Assembly (NCBI GenBank): GCA_000711775.1
Contig: ARYC01000463.1
Location: 99,501-163,500, forward strand
DNA from: Oxytricha trifallax
Lineage: Eukaryota; Ciliophora; Spirotrichea; Sporadotrichida; Oxytrichidae
Reading direction: 5' to 3'
Length of the DNA stretch: 64,000 nt
Shown here piece after piece: positions 50,127-61,000 of the stretch; the stretch's first letter is position 1, and every line of letters starts with the position of its first letter. A program made the translations under genes and the position numbers. Below the pieces are notes generated by a model. That model ran no database searches. It was not told where the DNA came from and saw only the letters and a list, made by a program, of their open reading frames with translations.

Positions 50127-52030
50127 AATGCAGCAGGGAAAGTATCTCAAGAAAACGTGGACCCTGCTGAGAGAGATTAGAAAGTGACAGCCTCATCCCA
50201 TTTACCATGCTCGTGCATGCAGTCTAAGAATTCTCTCTCCTACTCTGTTGATAGACCATTCTTCAATGACAATGCTAACAGCATTAAACTTCAGGATCAT
50301 GTGGCCTAAAATTATTAATATAATTGGGATAGAATAATGCTACTAATATTTCAGATAGAGAAGCTTGATTTTATATAAATAAGAGAAAGAGAAAATAAAG
50401 AATTAATTATAAAGTTTAGTTGCTTAAGAAATTAAGTGATAAGGAGAGAGCCAATATCATTGAGTAGCCAACTTTGAAGTTTCTCAATGTGGATGGTGTC
50501 AAATAAAATGACTAAGACACTATTGGGGAAATCATTAAATTCCTAAAATTATAAAGCAAATAAGTGGTTTTTAATTATTTTCCTTTTTAAATTGCATAAT
50601 TTTTAAATCCATTTAAAGTGATAAACAAAGAATTTAATTATCAGATTTATTTACGCTTATAATATCATGTTAGCCAGTTATCCACGTTCAGGCAACACCC
50701 TACTCAGAGCTTACATTGAGAAAATCATGGGACTCGCTACTGGTTCTGAAAGTTCTCTTAATGGATTTTAAAAACAAATTTATATTTACACTTAAGATAT
50801 ATATTTTTAGTTTGGCGATACTTTTCTATTTAAAATAATATATAAGATTTTTGAACAAGCAGCTGATGGACTTAGGGTTCGTAGGTGAGGGGCTATTTGA
50901 TAAGAGAATATAAGTTGTAAAGACTCATTACCCAGAGAGATTCGGAGAGCATAGGTTCCTAGCAGATAAGTGTATCCTTGAAGTCAGAAACCCACTAGAT
51001 TGTATCGCCTCATTGTTCAACATGGTTGCTATAATTATTTCATATTTTATTATAATCGAGTAGTTTTTAAATGGTAAAATTATACAACAACTCACACACA
51101 CTCAGTGGATAGCACAGATTACTTCAAGTTCTTTGACGAGTGGACAGATTTTATTGAGCAAGAAGTGACTGTGTGGAAGGATTTTCATGATTTTTGGCTT
51201 AACACCAAGATACCGGTTCATGTCATTAGATTTGAGGATATCTTAGAGAGACCTAGGCAATTTAAAAATATTGCAAGTTACTCAACTATTTATAATTATT
51301 TAATAAATCACTCTAAGACTATGATGTATATATGTTTGCAAGAAAATAAAATCCCCTATGATTTTTCTTAAATTTGAAATGAGTCAATTTATTAAAAAAG
51401 GATTCTTTCAAAACTTATTGTGAATGTCTTACTAGTCTGTTTAAGTTTATTCTTGGTGACACAGAACTAGAAGGTACTCCAAACTTAAAATAAAGCACAC
51501 ATCTTAATAATTCATTTTATATGTGAATCTTATTTCCTAAAATGTTGTACTCTTATGGAGAGATACATAGAGCTTGCAACTTTAGACAAAGCCCCTGAGA
51601 TCTACAAGCCTAGAGTGGGAAAAGCAAACGCAAATTTAGACAAATACAATAAAGACCATTTGGAATTCATTTACGATTACTGCAGGGAACTACTCTGCAA
51701 TTTCAACTATGACGATGTCTTCACCAAGAATAAGCCTTTTTACGGATTCCAGTACATTTCAAAGTATAATTCTTTTTTAAAAAGGTTAGAAAATTCTCTA
51801 CTTTCCAATAAAATTAATCATAAAAATTGACAATATCATTATATTTAGTGATCAACGAGTTCAACTTGGATTCCCTTGTACAATCTGTTATTATGAACAA
51901 AACTCAGAAGGAAATGTCTATACTAATCAACTACAATCTTATGAGTTGCCGTAAAGAAAACATGCTCCATCCATTCGGTAGAAAGACTCAGCGCTTTTCA
52001 AGTATAGAAATTAGTAATTCATTATATAAT
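50127..52030 (+). CDS. Sulfotransferase-like protein, paralogue 2
   Basis: Same architecture as paralogue 1, with more IESs. Blocks: about 50127-50310 (NSLSYSVDRPFFNDNANSIK), 50415-50535 (LLKKLSDKERANIIEQP, VDGVKQNDQDTI), 50665-50762 (IMLASYPRSGNTLLRAYIEK, IMGLATGSESSLN), 50848-51025 (LNKQLMDLGFVGEGLFDKRI, VVKTHYPERFGEHRFLADKC, EVRNPLDCIASLFNMV), 51080-51255 (FIEQEVTVWKDFHDFWLNTK, IPVHVIRFEDILERP), 51415-51485 (SLFKFILGDTELEGTP), 51553-51745 (MERYIELATLDKAPEIYKPR) and 51845-52010 (EFNLDSLVQSVIMNKTQKEM). The 5'-PSB loop and RNPLD motif are intact. The first Met and the end are uncertain; the gene may continue into the 52120-52730 block. An expressed duplicate is likely because the frame is kept across all blocks. 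Confidence 0.78.
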
Positions 52031-52119
52031 ATTTTGAGTAATTCATTGAAAAAGTAAGTTTATTATATAATGGTTAGCGGACATAAATATAGTGAAAATT
52101 ATAATTATATCAAAGTATA

Positions 52120-52730
52120 TTAGAAGATAAAGTGAACGTTGCAGATGACCCAAGAGAACATTTGAGAAAAGAAATGATGGCGAAAAGAAGAGCAGAAATG
52201 GAAAAACACTAAAAAGAAATAGCAGACAAAAAGGCTGCAGGAGAAGTTGTGAGTGCAGGATGTGCTGATCATTCGCACAACCACGATGAAGACCACAAAC
52301 ATGAAAAGGATGAAGATTTAATTAGACATATAAAAACAGATTTGTTTCATATTCACTTAAATTTAATACCCAAAATACCCCCTGCAATCCTTAATAATAA
52401 TTGCAAGATATACTTACTACAATATTATAATAATTAGATATAAAATAATTAAGATAAGACCGATAAGCCATAAGACCCCAAAGAAATCGAGAAAGTATAG
52501 CCAAAACCAGAGATAAAAGAAGCCCCAAAGAAGAAAGAAGAGCACAATGGCCACAACTGCTGCGAGGAGCACATTAAACAATATGTGTTGCTAAACAGAC
52601 AACAAATGGAGTATAAACTACAGCAGTAAGAACTCAAGAAAAAACTCAAATAGCAGCAATTGGAACAACTTGCTTAGTCAAATGTTACAAATCAACAAGA
52701 AAACGATGTTATAATTAAATTTAGTTCGTT
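52120..52730 (+). CDS. His/Lys/Gln-rich coding blocks, possibly the 3' part of paralogue 2
   Basis: Block 1 (about 52120-52310) reads KVNVADDPREHLRKEMMAKR, RAEMEKHQKEIADKKAAGE, then a His-rich metal-binding-like stretch CADHSHNHDEDHKHEKDED. After an IES (about 52315-52445) block 2 reads KTDKPQDPKEIEKVQPKPEI, EEHNGHNCCEEHIKQYVLL and a Gln-rich coiled coil (YKLQQQELKKKLKQQQ). HSHNHDEDHKH and HNGHNCCEEH suggest metal binding. Not recognised. The end is not clear: the frame stays open to TGA near 52834 but coding character stops near 52710. Confidence 0.55.
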
Positions 52731-52764
52731 AGTAAGTTAGTTAGTTAAGTTATTACGAAATTAA

Positions 52765-53110
52765 TATTAAGGGGAAATAAGACTGAAGATAAGTCTCCCT
52801 CCCTCTGGACCTCCTCTCCGGAAGTATCAGGTGTGATCACCATCAGACAAGACTATCGTCCAAACTATTGCCCTTTCTTCCATGTAGTCTCTGGATTTCA
52901 AGCCGGGTCATGTGCTGCAATTTATTTTTATACCAGCTCCGGATGTGTATCTCGTACTTTTTACTAGGTACAGACACCACAAAACCTTGGGATATTACTT
53001 TATTTTACCAGGTACAAATATGAGCGAATCCTGGTTTCAAACTCCATCCCCTATCAGAATTGGTCAATAAAACAACCGTCTAGACAGTAGGTCCGAAACT
53101 CTAAATAAAT
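52765..53110 (+). CDS. GC-richer ORF of unknown nature
   Basis: A block clearly richer in G+C than anything nearby is open in one frame for about 112 codons: SPSLWTSSPEVSGVITIRQD, YRPNYCPFFHVVSGFQAGSC, then AAIYFYTSSGCVSRTFY and KYERILVSNSIPYQNWSIKQ. It is not in frame with the preceding Gln-rich block. It could be an MDS, a fragment of a mobile element, or a structured RNA gene read as protein by chance; I found no tRNA or other known RNA fold. Confidence 0.35.
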
Positions 53111-53174
53111 TTATTAATACAAAAATGAGAAGTTAGATTTTTATATAAAACTATATATAAAATAATAAATTTCA

Positions 53175-53600
53175 GGGGGGAGATCCTTCATCCGTGCAGT
53201 TTCTCGCCTCATACAAAAGTTTTCTGCCCCCCCTTCAATAGTTTCCTGCCCCTAGCATTAAATTTTATATTTTTTGGCAATAAAAATATTATAAACATAC
53301 AAATTTCAATTACCATATACTTAACAGCTATAATAAGATATAATTTTCAAAGTATATTTTATTTTTTGTCAAATCATAAAAAATTTTTAAAAAATCAATG
53401 TAAAACTAACTCATTTTTTTATATAACTAATGTGGTTTTTATTAAAATTTGAATTCATTATTGATGTAGAAATGATATTGGATGCTAGATTATAAATGTC
53501 TAAATCGTAATTGATGATAAAGATTTTTAGAAATTTATTAAAAAATTAATTATTTTTATGTATGGGCAGGAAACCTTCGTGAGGCAGAAAACTTCCCCCT
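53175..53600. mobile_element. MITE copy C
   Basis: Left end has three degenerate motif copies (GGGGGGAGATCCTTCATCC, GTTTTCTGCCCCCC, AGTTTCCTGCCCC); right end has the inverse twice (GGGCAGGAAACCTTC, GGCAGAAAACTTCCCCC). Possible imperfect 8-bp duplication TAAATTTC/TAAACTTT. No ORF. This is the most diverged of the four copies. Confidence 0.6.
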
Positions 53601-54141
53601 AAACTTTATTTCCATTCTTTAAGATTATTATAGTAATAAAGAGCAAAACAAGAACAGCAGCAAATCACAATTATTTTGAGAAGTAATCATAAAAATCTTG
53701 GATTTAAATTCAAAATTATTTAATCTTTCGCATTTTAATTATTAACATCAACTTAATATTCAATTTTAACCTTTATTTACAGAGATATTATTTAAAATAA
53801 TTTAAATTTGCTTAATTATAATAGATAAAATTATTTAATAATTATTTTAATATCGGTATTTTTTATTAAATAGTTTTGTTAATTTTTATATTCTTATGTA
53901 ATTAATTATTTATTGATAAAATTAAATTTAAATTTTGTAAATAAAATTAAAAAAGTTCTAATCATTAACAATTATTTGAATAAAGTTGAAATTGGAATAT
54001 AGAAAATTTAAATACAACAATATGTAATTTATGTATATATATTTGTAAATTTATTTCTGATTTTAATTACTTACTATTATTACAGCTACCTCTTAGTAGC
54101 TTGCTCATTATATAAAAAAGCCTATTATTATTATTTAACTC
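53601..54141. other. AT-rich spacer
   Basis: No coding blocks or repeats recognised. Confidence 0.5.
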
Positions 54142-54152
54142 ATATCTTAGTT

Positions 54153-54264
54153 CGGCCCTTGGATGTTTTTTGCATAAAAAACGTTAGAATGTGAAACTAT
54201 CTGCCTGGCTTAAGCCCCAGTAACAATATTTTCCGTACAGCTTAAAATAATAATAATAATAATA
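54153..54264 (+). mobile_element. SINE-like retroposon copy 2, 11-bp TSD, (AAT)n tail
   Basis: A 112-bp insert bounded by ATATCTTAGTT at 54142-54152 and 54265-54275. It shares the core CTTAAGCCCCAGTA plus TTCCGTACAGCTT with the copy at 24863 and ends in seven AAT units. The CTGG/CCAG hairpin is conserved. Two independent insertions with different duplications show this is a retroposon family. Confidence 0.75.
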
Positions 54265-54299
54265 ATATCTTAGTTTATAAACTATTTTCAGTATTACTA

Positions 54300-55284
54300 A
54301 AATACATTTGAAATGGAAATTATTGATCAAATAATTAAATTAATTTAAATTACTAATAATAACTACCTGAAATTTTAGGAGTGTTCATAATTCTAATTAG
54401 ATTAAAATAATTAAAATAGAATTAAATATAAATAAATAATTATGCATAATTATTATATTGTGAAGATTGTGAAAAGTGTGCAAATATATAATATAATAAC
54501 TAAGTGGTAGGATGTGTGCAAATATATATTAATTCAATATAAAATATATGTAGAATTTCAAGCAAATAATTATTGGAGCAGCAAATATCTGCAAAAGTCG
54601 AATCTTAAAATTGATTGATACTAATTTTATCTGTGATAAGTTGAATTCTGGGCTCTCTTATTTTTATGTTGAGTCAAGAACCTAGATAAAGAGGCACACA
54701 TAGTACTTGTAGATGAGATGAATATTGAGAGATTCTTTAGCAGATATAACATACCCGTGATGAAGAAATCACTAGAGGGCAAAGGTTATGCTGAGTTTAA
54801 GAAATATGGGAAGACAAACAATATCTTCAAGGATTGTTGAACTATCACTACAACCGATGAACTTCCCTAAAACATAATGTCGGTTAAAGAAAAAGATTGG
54901 TTTAATAGTGTCACGCAGGTAGAAGGTAAATACGGTAAGCTGTTCACGGGATCTGAGGAAGAGAACATTTGGAGAAAAGACACTCATAAAGAAGTTTGGT
55001 AAGAAGACATCTGTAAAAGGACTACCTTGAGACACATATGGAGAGGAGGACAATTTAATATGAAATTCTACATATATTTATATATTTTATATTTAATTAA
55101 TATATATTTGCACACATCCTACCACTTAGTTGTTATATTATTTATTTATATTTGATTCTATTTTAATTATTTTAATCTAATTAGAATTATGAACACTCCT
55201 AAAATTTAAGGCAGTTATAATTAGTAATTTAAATTAATTCATTTTATTTGATCAAAAATTTCCCATTCAAATGTATTTAAATAA
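54300..55284. mobile_element. Long-inverted-repeat element with SF3 helicase fragment
   Basis: Left arm about 54300-54560 and right arm about 55060-55284 are imperfect inverted copies (shared words ACATTTGAA, TGATCAAATAA, TAGGAGTGTTCATAATTCTA, AACTAAGTGGTAGGATGTGT). The 500-bp interior holds a forward-strand helicase-like fragment. The exact outer ends and target duplication are unclear. Related in design to the element at 56332. Confidence 0.75.
54671..55065 (+). pseudogene. Rep-like SF3 helicase fragment
   Basis: The frame reads EAHIVLVDEMNIERFFSRYN (Walker B with DE), then MKKSLEGKGYAEFKKYGKTN (motif B'-like K...G...K), then an in-frame TGA at 54838-54840, then TITTTDELP (motif C-like TTN..P) and KEKDWFNSVTQVEGKYGKLF. 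These motifs in this order are those of superfamily 3 helicases found in Rep proteins of small DNA replicons. The Walker A segment and any nuclease domain are absent, so the gene is truncated. Similar to the protein in the 56332-58544 element. Confidence 0.6.
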
Positions 55285-55311
55285 TCTTAATATAAATAAT
55301 AACTTCTAAAT

Positions 55312-56040
55312 GTGGAAGAAAAAAAGCAATACTTAGATTAGTTCGAATTATAAAAATTATTGTTCCTTATCAAATGTGCCGATTATAATCAGACTTTTAG
55401 TGATGGCAATGATTAATAATCATATTTGTTAAGAATTTTTAAATTCATACAAATTTAAATTAATTTAGTTAAGCGAGAGAGTTAGATGATGATTAACTGC
55501 CGATGATGAACTGCTTGATGGGATAATTTTATAATTCAAATTCATCAAAATGTGAAAGTGATAATATTATTTTCAATATTTTAGACGTCTTAAAATGAAA
55601 AAAGTATTAATAAAATTAAGATTTGAAAGTAAGCTCCAATATATTTATAATTCAATAATTTATCAGGTTGTCCTATTGAGTGTAACAGCGGTGACGACTC
55701 CTTAGATTTTGGACTTTGTATTTTTAGAAATAATGCACCTCAATGCCTGTTCTGTGATGAATTATAAAGATTAGTTAAGTTTTATTATAAAAAATATAAT
55801 GAAGATTCTCAATTTTTAGACCTTTAAAATTGGGAGTGCGGTGATTACTGTAAAACTGGATTACTATAAGTTATATCACCATAGTATGAATTTATACAAT
55901 TACAAATTAAAAGAGTACTTTATTAAATCTTTATATAATTTTTCAACTAAAAAGCATTTAAATATTGCAGAAGTAAGTAAACCTCATTTAGACATGGTAG
56001 CTCGTCAAATAATGGAGTCTACATATAAATAAGTTACTTT
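55312..56040 (+). CDS. Cys-rich gene fragment, several MDSs
   Basis: Coding blocks with TAA/TAG as Gln: about 55312-55410 (VEEKKQYLDQFELQKLLFLI, KCADYNQTFSDGND), 55465-55560 (ARELDDDQLPMMNCLMGQFY), 55665-55770 (CPIECNSGDDSLDFGLCIFR, APQCLFCDEL) and about 55825-55870 (WECGDYCKTGLLQ). Paired cysteines (C-x3-C, C-x2-C, C-x3-C) could bind zinc. Not recognised. An overlapping frame at 55841-56032 is also open (MITVKLDYYKLYHHSMNLYN) and either may be used. The gene lies between two long-inverted-repeat elements. Confidence 0.45.
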
Positions 56041-56331
56041 TTTTCCCAATAAGGATTGATAAAATTACTTATAGAAAATATATTTAAATTCCCCACTCTT
56101 TAAAAAAAAGTTCTTTATTTTTTCTTTCTTTTATTTATAAAAATAACTAATGCATTTTAGATACTAGTGAAGGGTACTTTATCGACAGCACATCGAATTT
56201 GAATATTGAGTTAGGCATAATAAATTATTTATTAATATATTAATTCACAATAGACTACCCATTTAAAATGCTTGATGATCCATTTAGGGAGGTGTATATT
56301 AAATTTATATCATATTTATTAAGTGTTTAAT

Positions 56332-58544
56332 ATTGATAAAATACGTGAAAATAGGAAATTTTAGATAAATTCAAATCAACTTTAACTTTGATTATATATA
56401 ACAGCCAAGTATTTGGTAAGCTTATAATACTAATTTAATTTTTATTAGATTTTAATTTTAAAAGCTTAAATCTAAGGTGTAGTGATCCTTTTTAAAAAAG
56501 TGAAAAGTTTTTTTGTGAACGAATGGTACTTTAGTTCACGATTCCATCAGAACGGTAACCTGTAAATGTGTGAACTAAAATGTGAACCAATCTAAAACAG
56601 TACACACATATTAGGGCGTGCAAATAGATGAAAAAGTACCAAAGTACGAATCGTTCACAAAAAAGTCTTTGATTTTTAAATTCAGTACATGTGACAAAGA
56701 AAGTGGTACATTTAATAATTAGGCAATTAATTAATTAGATACACGTTCATTCTAGTCCTTGGTCTTCGCTCTCAAGTGTCCTATCGTCCGTGTCTTCCGC
56801 ATTCATAATGCCTCCGTCTTAGATGCCAACCTCCATCTTGCGCCCAGTAATCACTCACTCGTCCTGTAATCTCTTGCGAAAGTATTTAGCCAGTTGAATT
56901 GCCTTGTAGGGGAAAGTCTTTGATCCAGTAGTGCTTACCTCGCTAAGCCGCAAATTTATCAACATTATCCATGTGTAGAATGCTTCTTTATCAGCGCTTT
57001 CCATCTTTTCAAACGGAGTGGTATTCGATGTAATCACAACCTGTCAGCCTACATATTTCATTTCATTAGCTTGATACTTAATGCTAATTGGGTAGCCCTC
57101 ACCTTCTAGGAATAGTTTCATCGTGGCAATGTTTCGTTTACCGAAAAAGTGTTTGTTGTTGATTTCAGTCATAATCACAATACCTGGTAAGTTGAACGGT
57201 CTGCTATCATCAACAAGGAATTTTGCGTATCGGGGTCACCCCAAAGCCAAACTGCATTGACTTTCTCATGGCATCTTCTAAAGATCTCATTGAAAAGTGC
57301 CTCAACTGCATCATAGTATTTGCAATCTCTCAAGAACTCGGCCCCTATCTCATTCTGATTCTTATCTAATGGGGGGTGGGCGCTCTCTATGAATCCCAAC
57401 AGCTATTCCATTTTGGGCAGTGAAGATGCTTTTCCCAAACCAATCTTTTTTAGATACTTCTAATGCACTTTGAGTTGATTATCACAGTTTCCAATTATTA
57501 TTAGCTTATCTAAGTCCCCTTTGCTATCTTCATACATTTCAGCTTCATCACTCAGGCGCCCTGTTCTCACTCCTCCGATGTACTCTTTCACTATTGCTTT
57601 TCTTTATAAGGCTCCTTCCTCTTAGATCAAGTGCTTTTATAATACACCACTGCATGTACCTAAGATTAATTCTTCAAATTTATCTTTATTTCCAAGTATC
57701 AGCTCAAAGTTTTTGAATTTTTAAAACAAATGTCTAGCCTCAATCTCTCCAAGCTTGGTTGCATCCAACTGTAGCTTTTTTAGAGCAGCAGTACCAGCAT
57801 ATCTAGAAGCACTGAAAAAGCCTTTAGAAATCCCTGCCTCACCCTCCTTGACATGAATACTTAAGTACATCTGATCATTAGATGTATCCCGAAAGTGGAG
57901 CACCTGCCCAATCCTCTCATGGCTCTCTAATAGCGATCTTTCTTGGCTCTTAAAACTTCTTGGCGAGTGGTAGCTGGACTTTGAAGATAAATACTGTCCT
58001 TAAGTTGTATTTCTTGTTGGTTCCTTTGTGCATATGATCAAATGATAATAAGATCGTTGAATGGACAGTGCTATATGAAGGAAGAATTACTCCATCAGTT
58101 TAAATATTTATTTATTCAATCTAATTATGAATTTTATCTAATTAATTAATTGCCTAATTATTAAATGTACCACTTTCTTTGTCACATGTACTGAATTTAA
58201 AAATCAAAGACTTTTTTGTGAACGATTCGTACTTTGGTACTTTTTCATCTATTTGCACGCCCTAATATGTGTGTACTGTTTTAGATTGGTTCACATTTTA
58301 GTTCACACATTTACAGGTTACCGTTCTGATGGAATCGTGAACTAAAGTACCATTCGTTCACAAAAAAACTTTTCACTTTTTTAAAAAGGATCACTACACC
58401 TTAGATTTAAGCTTTTAAAATTAAAATCTAATAAAAATTAAATTAGTATTATAAGCTTACCAAATACTTGGCTGTTATATATAATCAAAGTTAAAGTTGA
58501 TTTGAATTTATCTAAAATTTCCTATTTTCACGTATTTTATCAAT
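56332..58544. mobile_element. Rep-like element with about 410-bp terminal inverted repeats
   Basis: Arms 56332-56742 and 58136-58544 are near-perfect inverted repeats beginning ATTGATAAAATACGTGAAAA. A 3-bp duplication AAT flanks it (56329-56331 and 58545-58547). The arms hold further inverted words (TTCACAAAAAA, GTGAACGAATGGTACTTTAG) able to form subterminal hairpins. The 1.4-kb interior holds one reverse-strand gene with helicase motifs. I know of no standard class with this combination; the ANT-like duplication recalls TBE, the protein recalls replication initiators. Confidence 0.82.
56747..58095 (-). pseudogene. Rep-like SF3 helicase gene, frameshifted
   Basis: Open from ATG 58095 for about 307 codons to TGA at 57177-57175: a Ser-rich N-terminus, then QMYLSIHVKEGEAGISKGFF, FSASRYAGTAALKKLQLDAT, GLGKASSLPKMEQLLGFIES and VNAVWLWGDPDTQNSLLM, which resembles a decayed Walker A (G-x-P-x-T-G-K-S in functional proteins). 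After a frame change IVIMTEINNKHFFGKRNIAT (Walker B region), MKLFLEGEGYPISIKYQANE, a TGA at 57046-57044, and VVITSNTTPFEKM (motif C) follow, then a helical C-terminus and an acidic tail to TGA 56749-56747. No HUH nuclease motif was recognised. The missing GK in Walker A, frameshift and TGAs indicate an inactive copy. Confidence 0.65.
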
Positions 58545-58688
58545 AATGACTATTCAAATTAAGGTAAATATTTAATCAGTTCAATAATCACCAACTTAAT
58601 TTTTATATGCATAAAAAAATATTAAATTTAAAATTTTCAATACATTATTAAAAGAAATAAATTTATAACTTAACCTTTTAGATGCATT

Positions 58689-59908
58689 CAAAACCCCAAA
58701 ACCCCTTAATGAGGTTTATAAGTGCTTTGATTGATGAGGGTAAGGTTGGGGATTAGGGTTTCTTTTTGATTAATTTCATTTTTGTTGTTAAATTCATTTT
58801 CATTTTTTATTTTCATGGTTGAGATCTTTATTCTTTTATTTTTTATGATCACTACATCTATGTAAATGTTATGTTCAAATTATTCCACTACGAAAATTTC
58901 AATGATAGCACTTTACCTATTTGCATTACTTATTTAATTAAAATAGTCAGTTTGTATGAAATCTTCATTCCTTAATTCTTAGGGACTCCATTTTTTAAAA
59001 CATTTTGGTACTAATTTAGTTTTAATTTTTTAGTACATGGTTCTAATTAGGTTTTAAACCAAATTAGAACTTTTGCATTAAAACCTCATTAGTTTAAAAC
59101 TCGGTACTAATTAAGTTTTGGTACTATTAAATTGGTACCAATTAAAATTAAACGAATTTAGTACTGGTACTAATTAAATATAAACAAATTTAGTACTAAT
59201 TTAATGGAATTTAATAGGTTAAAATGGAAATCCATCTCTTAAACTTGTTACAAATTCTGCAAACTTTCTCCACTAAGCTTTACAGGATTGACCTCCTATA
59301 GGATGGCCATATTTAATAGGTGTCTAAAATTTTATTAAAAGTAGAAATACAAAAATTTAAGTTTGATCTCCATTTTTAATAATTTTACAAACAAAACATG
59401 ACTACCGTGAGTCTATCATATACCTTAAAATCACTCATTTTATGCATATTTTACATTTATATTTTACTTAAGCTACCTAAAATTTTTATAAAGTACTTAA
59501 ATATGTAAATATAGAAACTATGCGGAAAGAAAAGAAAGTATTTTATTGATTATGAAAAAGTTTTATGATAAAAATTTCAAAAATATTTCTGCAAAAACGC
59601 AAAATTTTTGAAAAGATGTAATCATTAATTTTCATAAAAACCATCAATAAATATGATAACTTATGAAAAAAATGTAAAATAGAAAAATAAGCATCCGAAA
59701 CTTACCTCTTTCTAATAAAAAGGCTATAGTTTATACATAAACATGAAAATATATAAGTTGTATATAAAAAAAATACTCAAATAAAACTTCCATATTTTTA
59801 TAACTAGAGTGAAATTAATGCTTAAAATCAAAAAGAAACCCTAATCCCCAACATTACCCTCATCAATCAAAGCACTTATAAACCTCATTAAGGGGTTTTG
59901 GGGTTTTT
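58689..59908. mobile_element. Non-autonomous TBE-like element, ATT TSD
   Basis: Ends CAAAACCCCAAAACCCCTTA and the inverse; target duplication ATT at 58686-58688 and 59909-59911. Subterminal inverted repeats extend about 70 bp (AATGAGGTTTATAAGTGCTT; GTTGGGGATTAGGG). The interior repeats words such as GGTACTATTAAATTGGTACC and has no ORF. It is alignable along much of its length with the element in methionine synthase (19767-20929), so both belong to one MITE-like family. Confidence 0.88.
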
Positions 59909-59911
59909 ATT

Positions 59912-60567
59912 CAATCAAGATTATTAAGTAAAATAAAAGTATTTAAGAATTTAAGTTATTTAATTTAAAGTATATTTATAATAATATGTCTACGATCAAA
60001 TGATAAATATTTACATAAAAGCAAATACCACTCTCAATATTTACACATAAGAGATGCTAAAATATTAATCTAATAAATTAAAATAACAATTTAATTTTTA
60101 TTATAAATATATGCCACTACTACTTCTCAATCACAACTTCTCAATAATGTAATAAATTTAATTTTTCTTATTGTTGATAACTAATTATTAATATAATATT
60201 AATTAATCTTATTTAATTTATTGAAAAATAAAGGGTTCTCACCACTCCATTTTAAATAATTTTCTTAGAATCTGAATAAAATTATACTAAATATTTTACA
60301 TTGATTAATAACATCTCCAATTCTATAAAGTCATCAATTAAATTTATTATTCTATGTTTAGGTGATATTCATGAAACAAATCTACTAGTGAAATTGTTAA
60401 ATTTTCAGATTACTAGCAAACATAGTAAATAATGGATCATAACTATTATTTTTAATCAATAATATAAGATTAATTTACTTTGGATTAGAAATAATAATAT
60501 CAAGTTATAAAAGTAGAAATTTTATATTAAATAAAATGGATTAAGATTTGATGAAGATAGACATCTC
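59912..60567. other. AT-rich spacer
   Basis: No coding blocks, repeats or RNA genes recognised. Confidence 0.5.
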
Positions 60568-61000
60568 AAAACATTATTGTAAGAATACATTTGAATTTTG
60601 AAAATTAATATAAAATAAATAAATATTAAATCAAAATCGTGGCAGTTAAGTTGGCCAATTTAAACGATCTTGGGCTCATTCGATAGAGAATTCAAAATTA
60701 GCTGGACTTTAATATTGGCGGTACGATTTTATCTCATCCCCATAGCGAGATAACTCGACTTTAATTAATCGCCTCTAAATTCATTAAATTATTCCCTCAC
60801 ATTAAAGTCGAGTTATCTCGCTATGGGGATGAGATAAAATAGTACCGCCAATAGTAAAGTTCCAGCTAATTTTGAATTCTCTATCGAATGGGCCCAAGGT
60901 CGTTTTAATTGGCCAACTTTAACTGCCACGATTTTGATTTAATATTTATTTATTTTAAATTAATTTTTAAAATTTAAATGTATTCTTACAATAATTATTT
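60568..61000. repeat. Near-perfect palindrome, about 195-bp arms
   Basis: Arms about 60568-60763 and 60801-61000 are inverted copies with few mismatches; the centre is about 37 bp. The inner arm parts (TCGAGTTATCTCGCTATGGG and the inverse) are GC-richer than surroundings. No ORF. Outer ends begin ATTATTGTAAG. It could fold into a very long hairpin and looks like a foldback element or a hairpin-RNA source. Confidence 0.88.
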
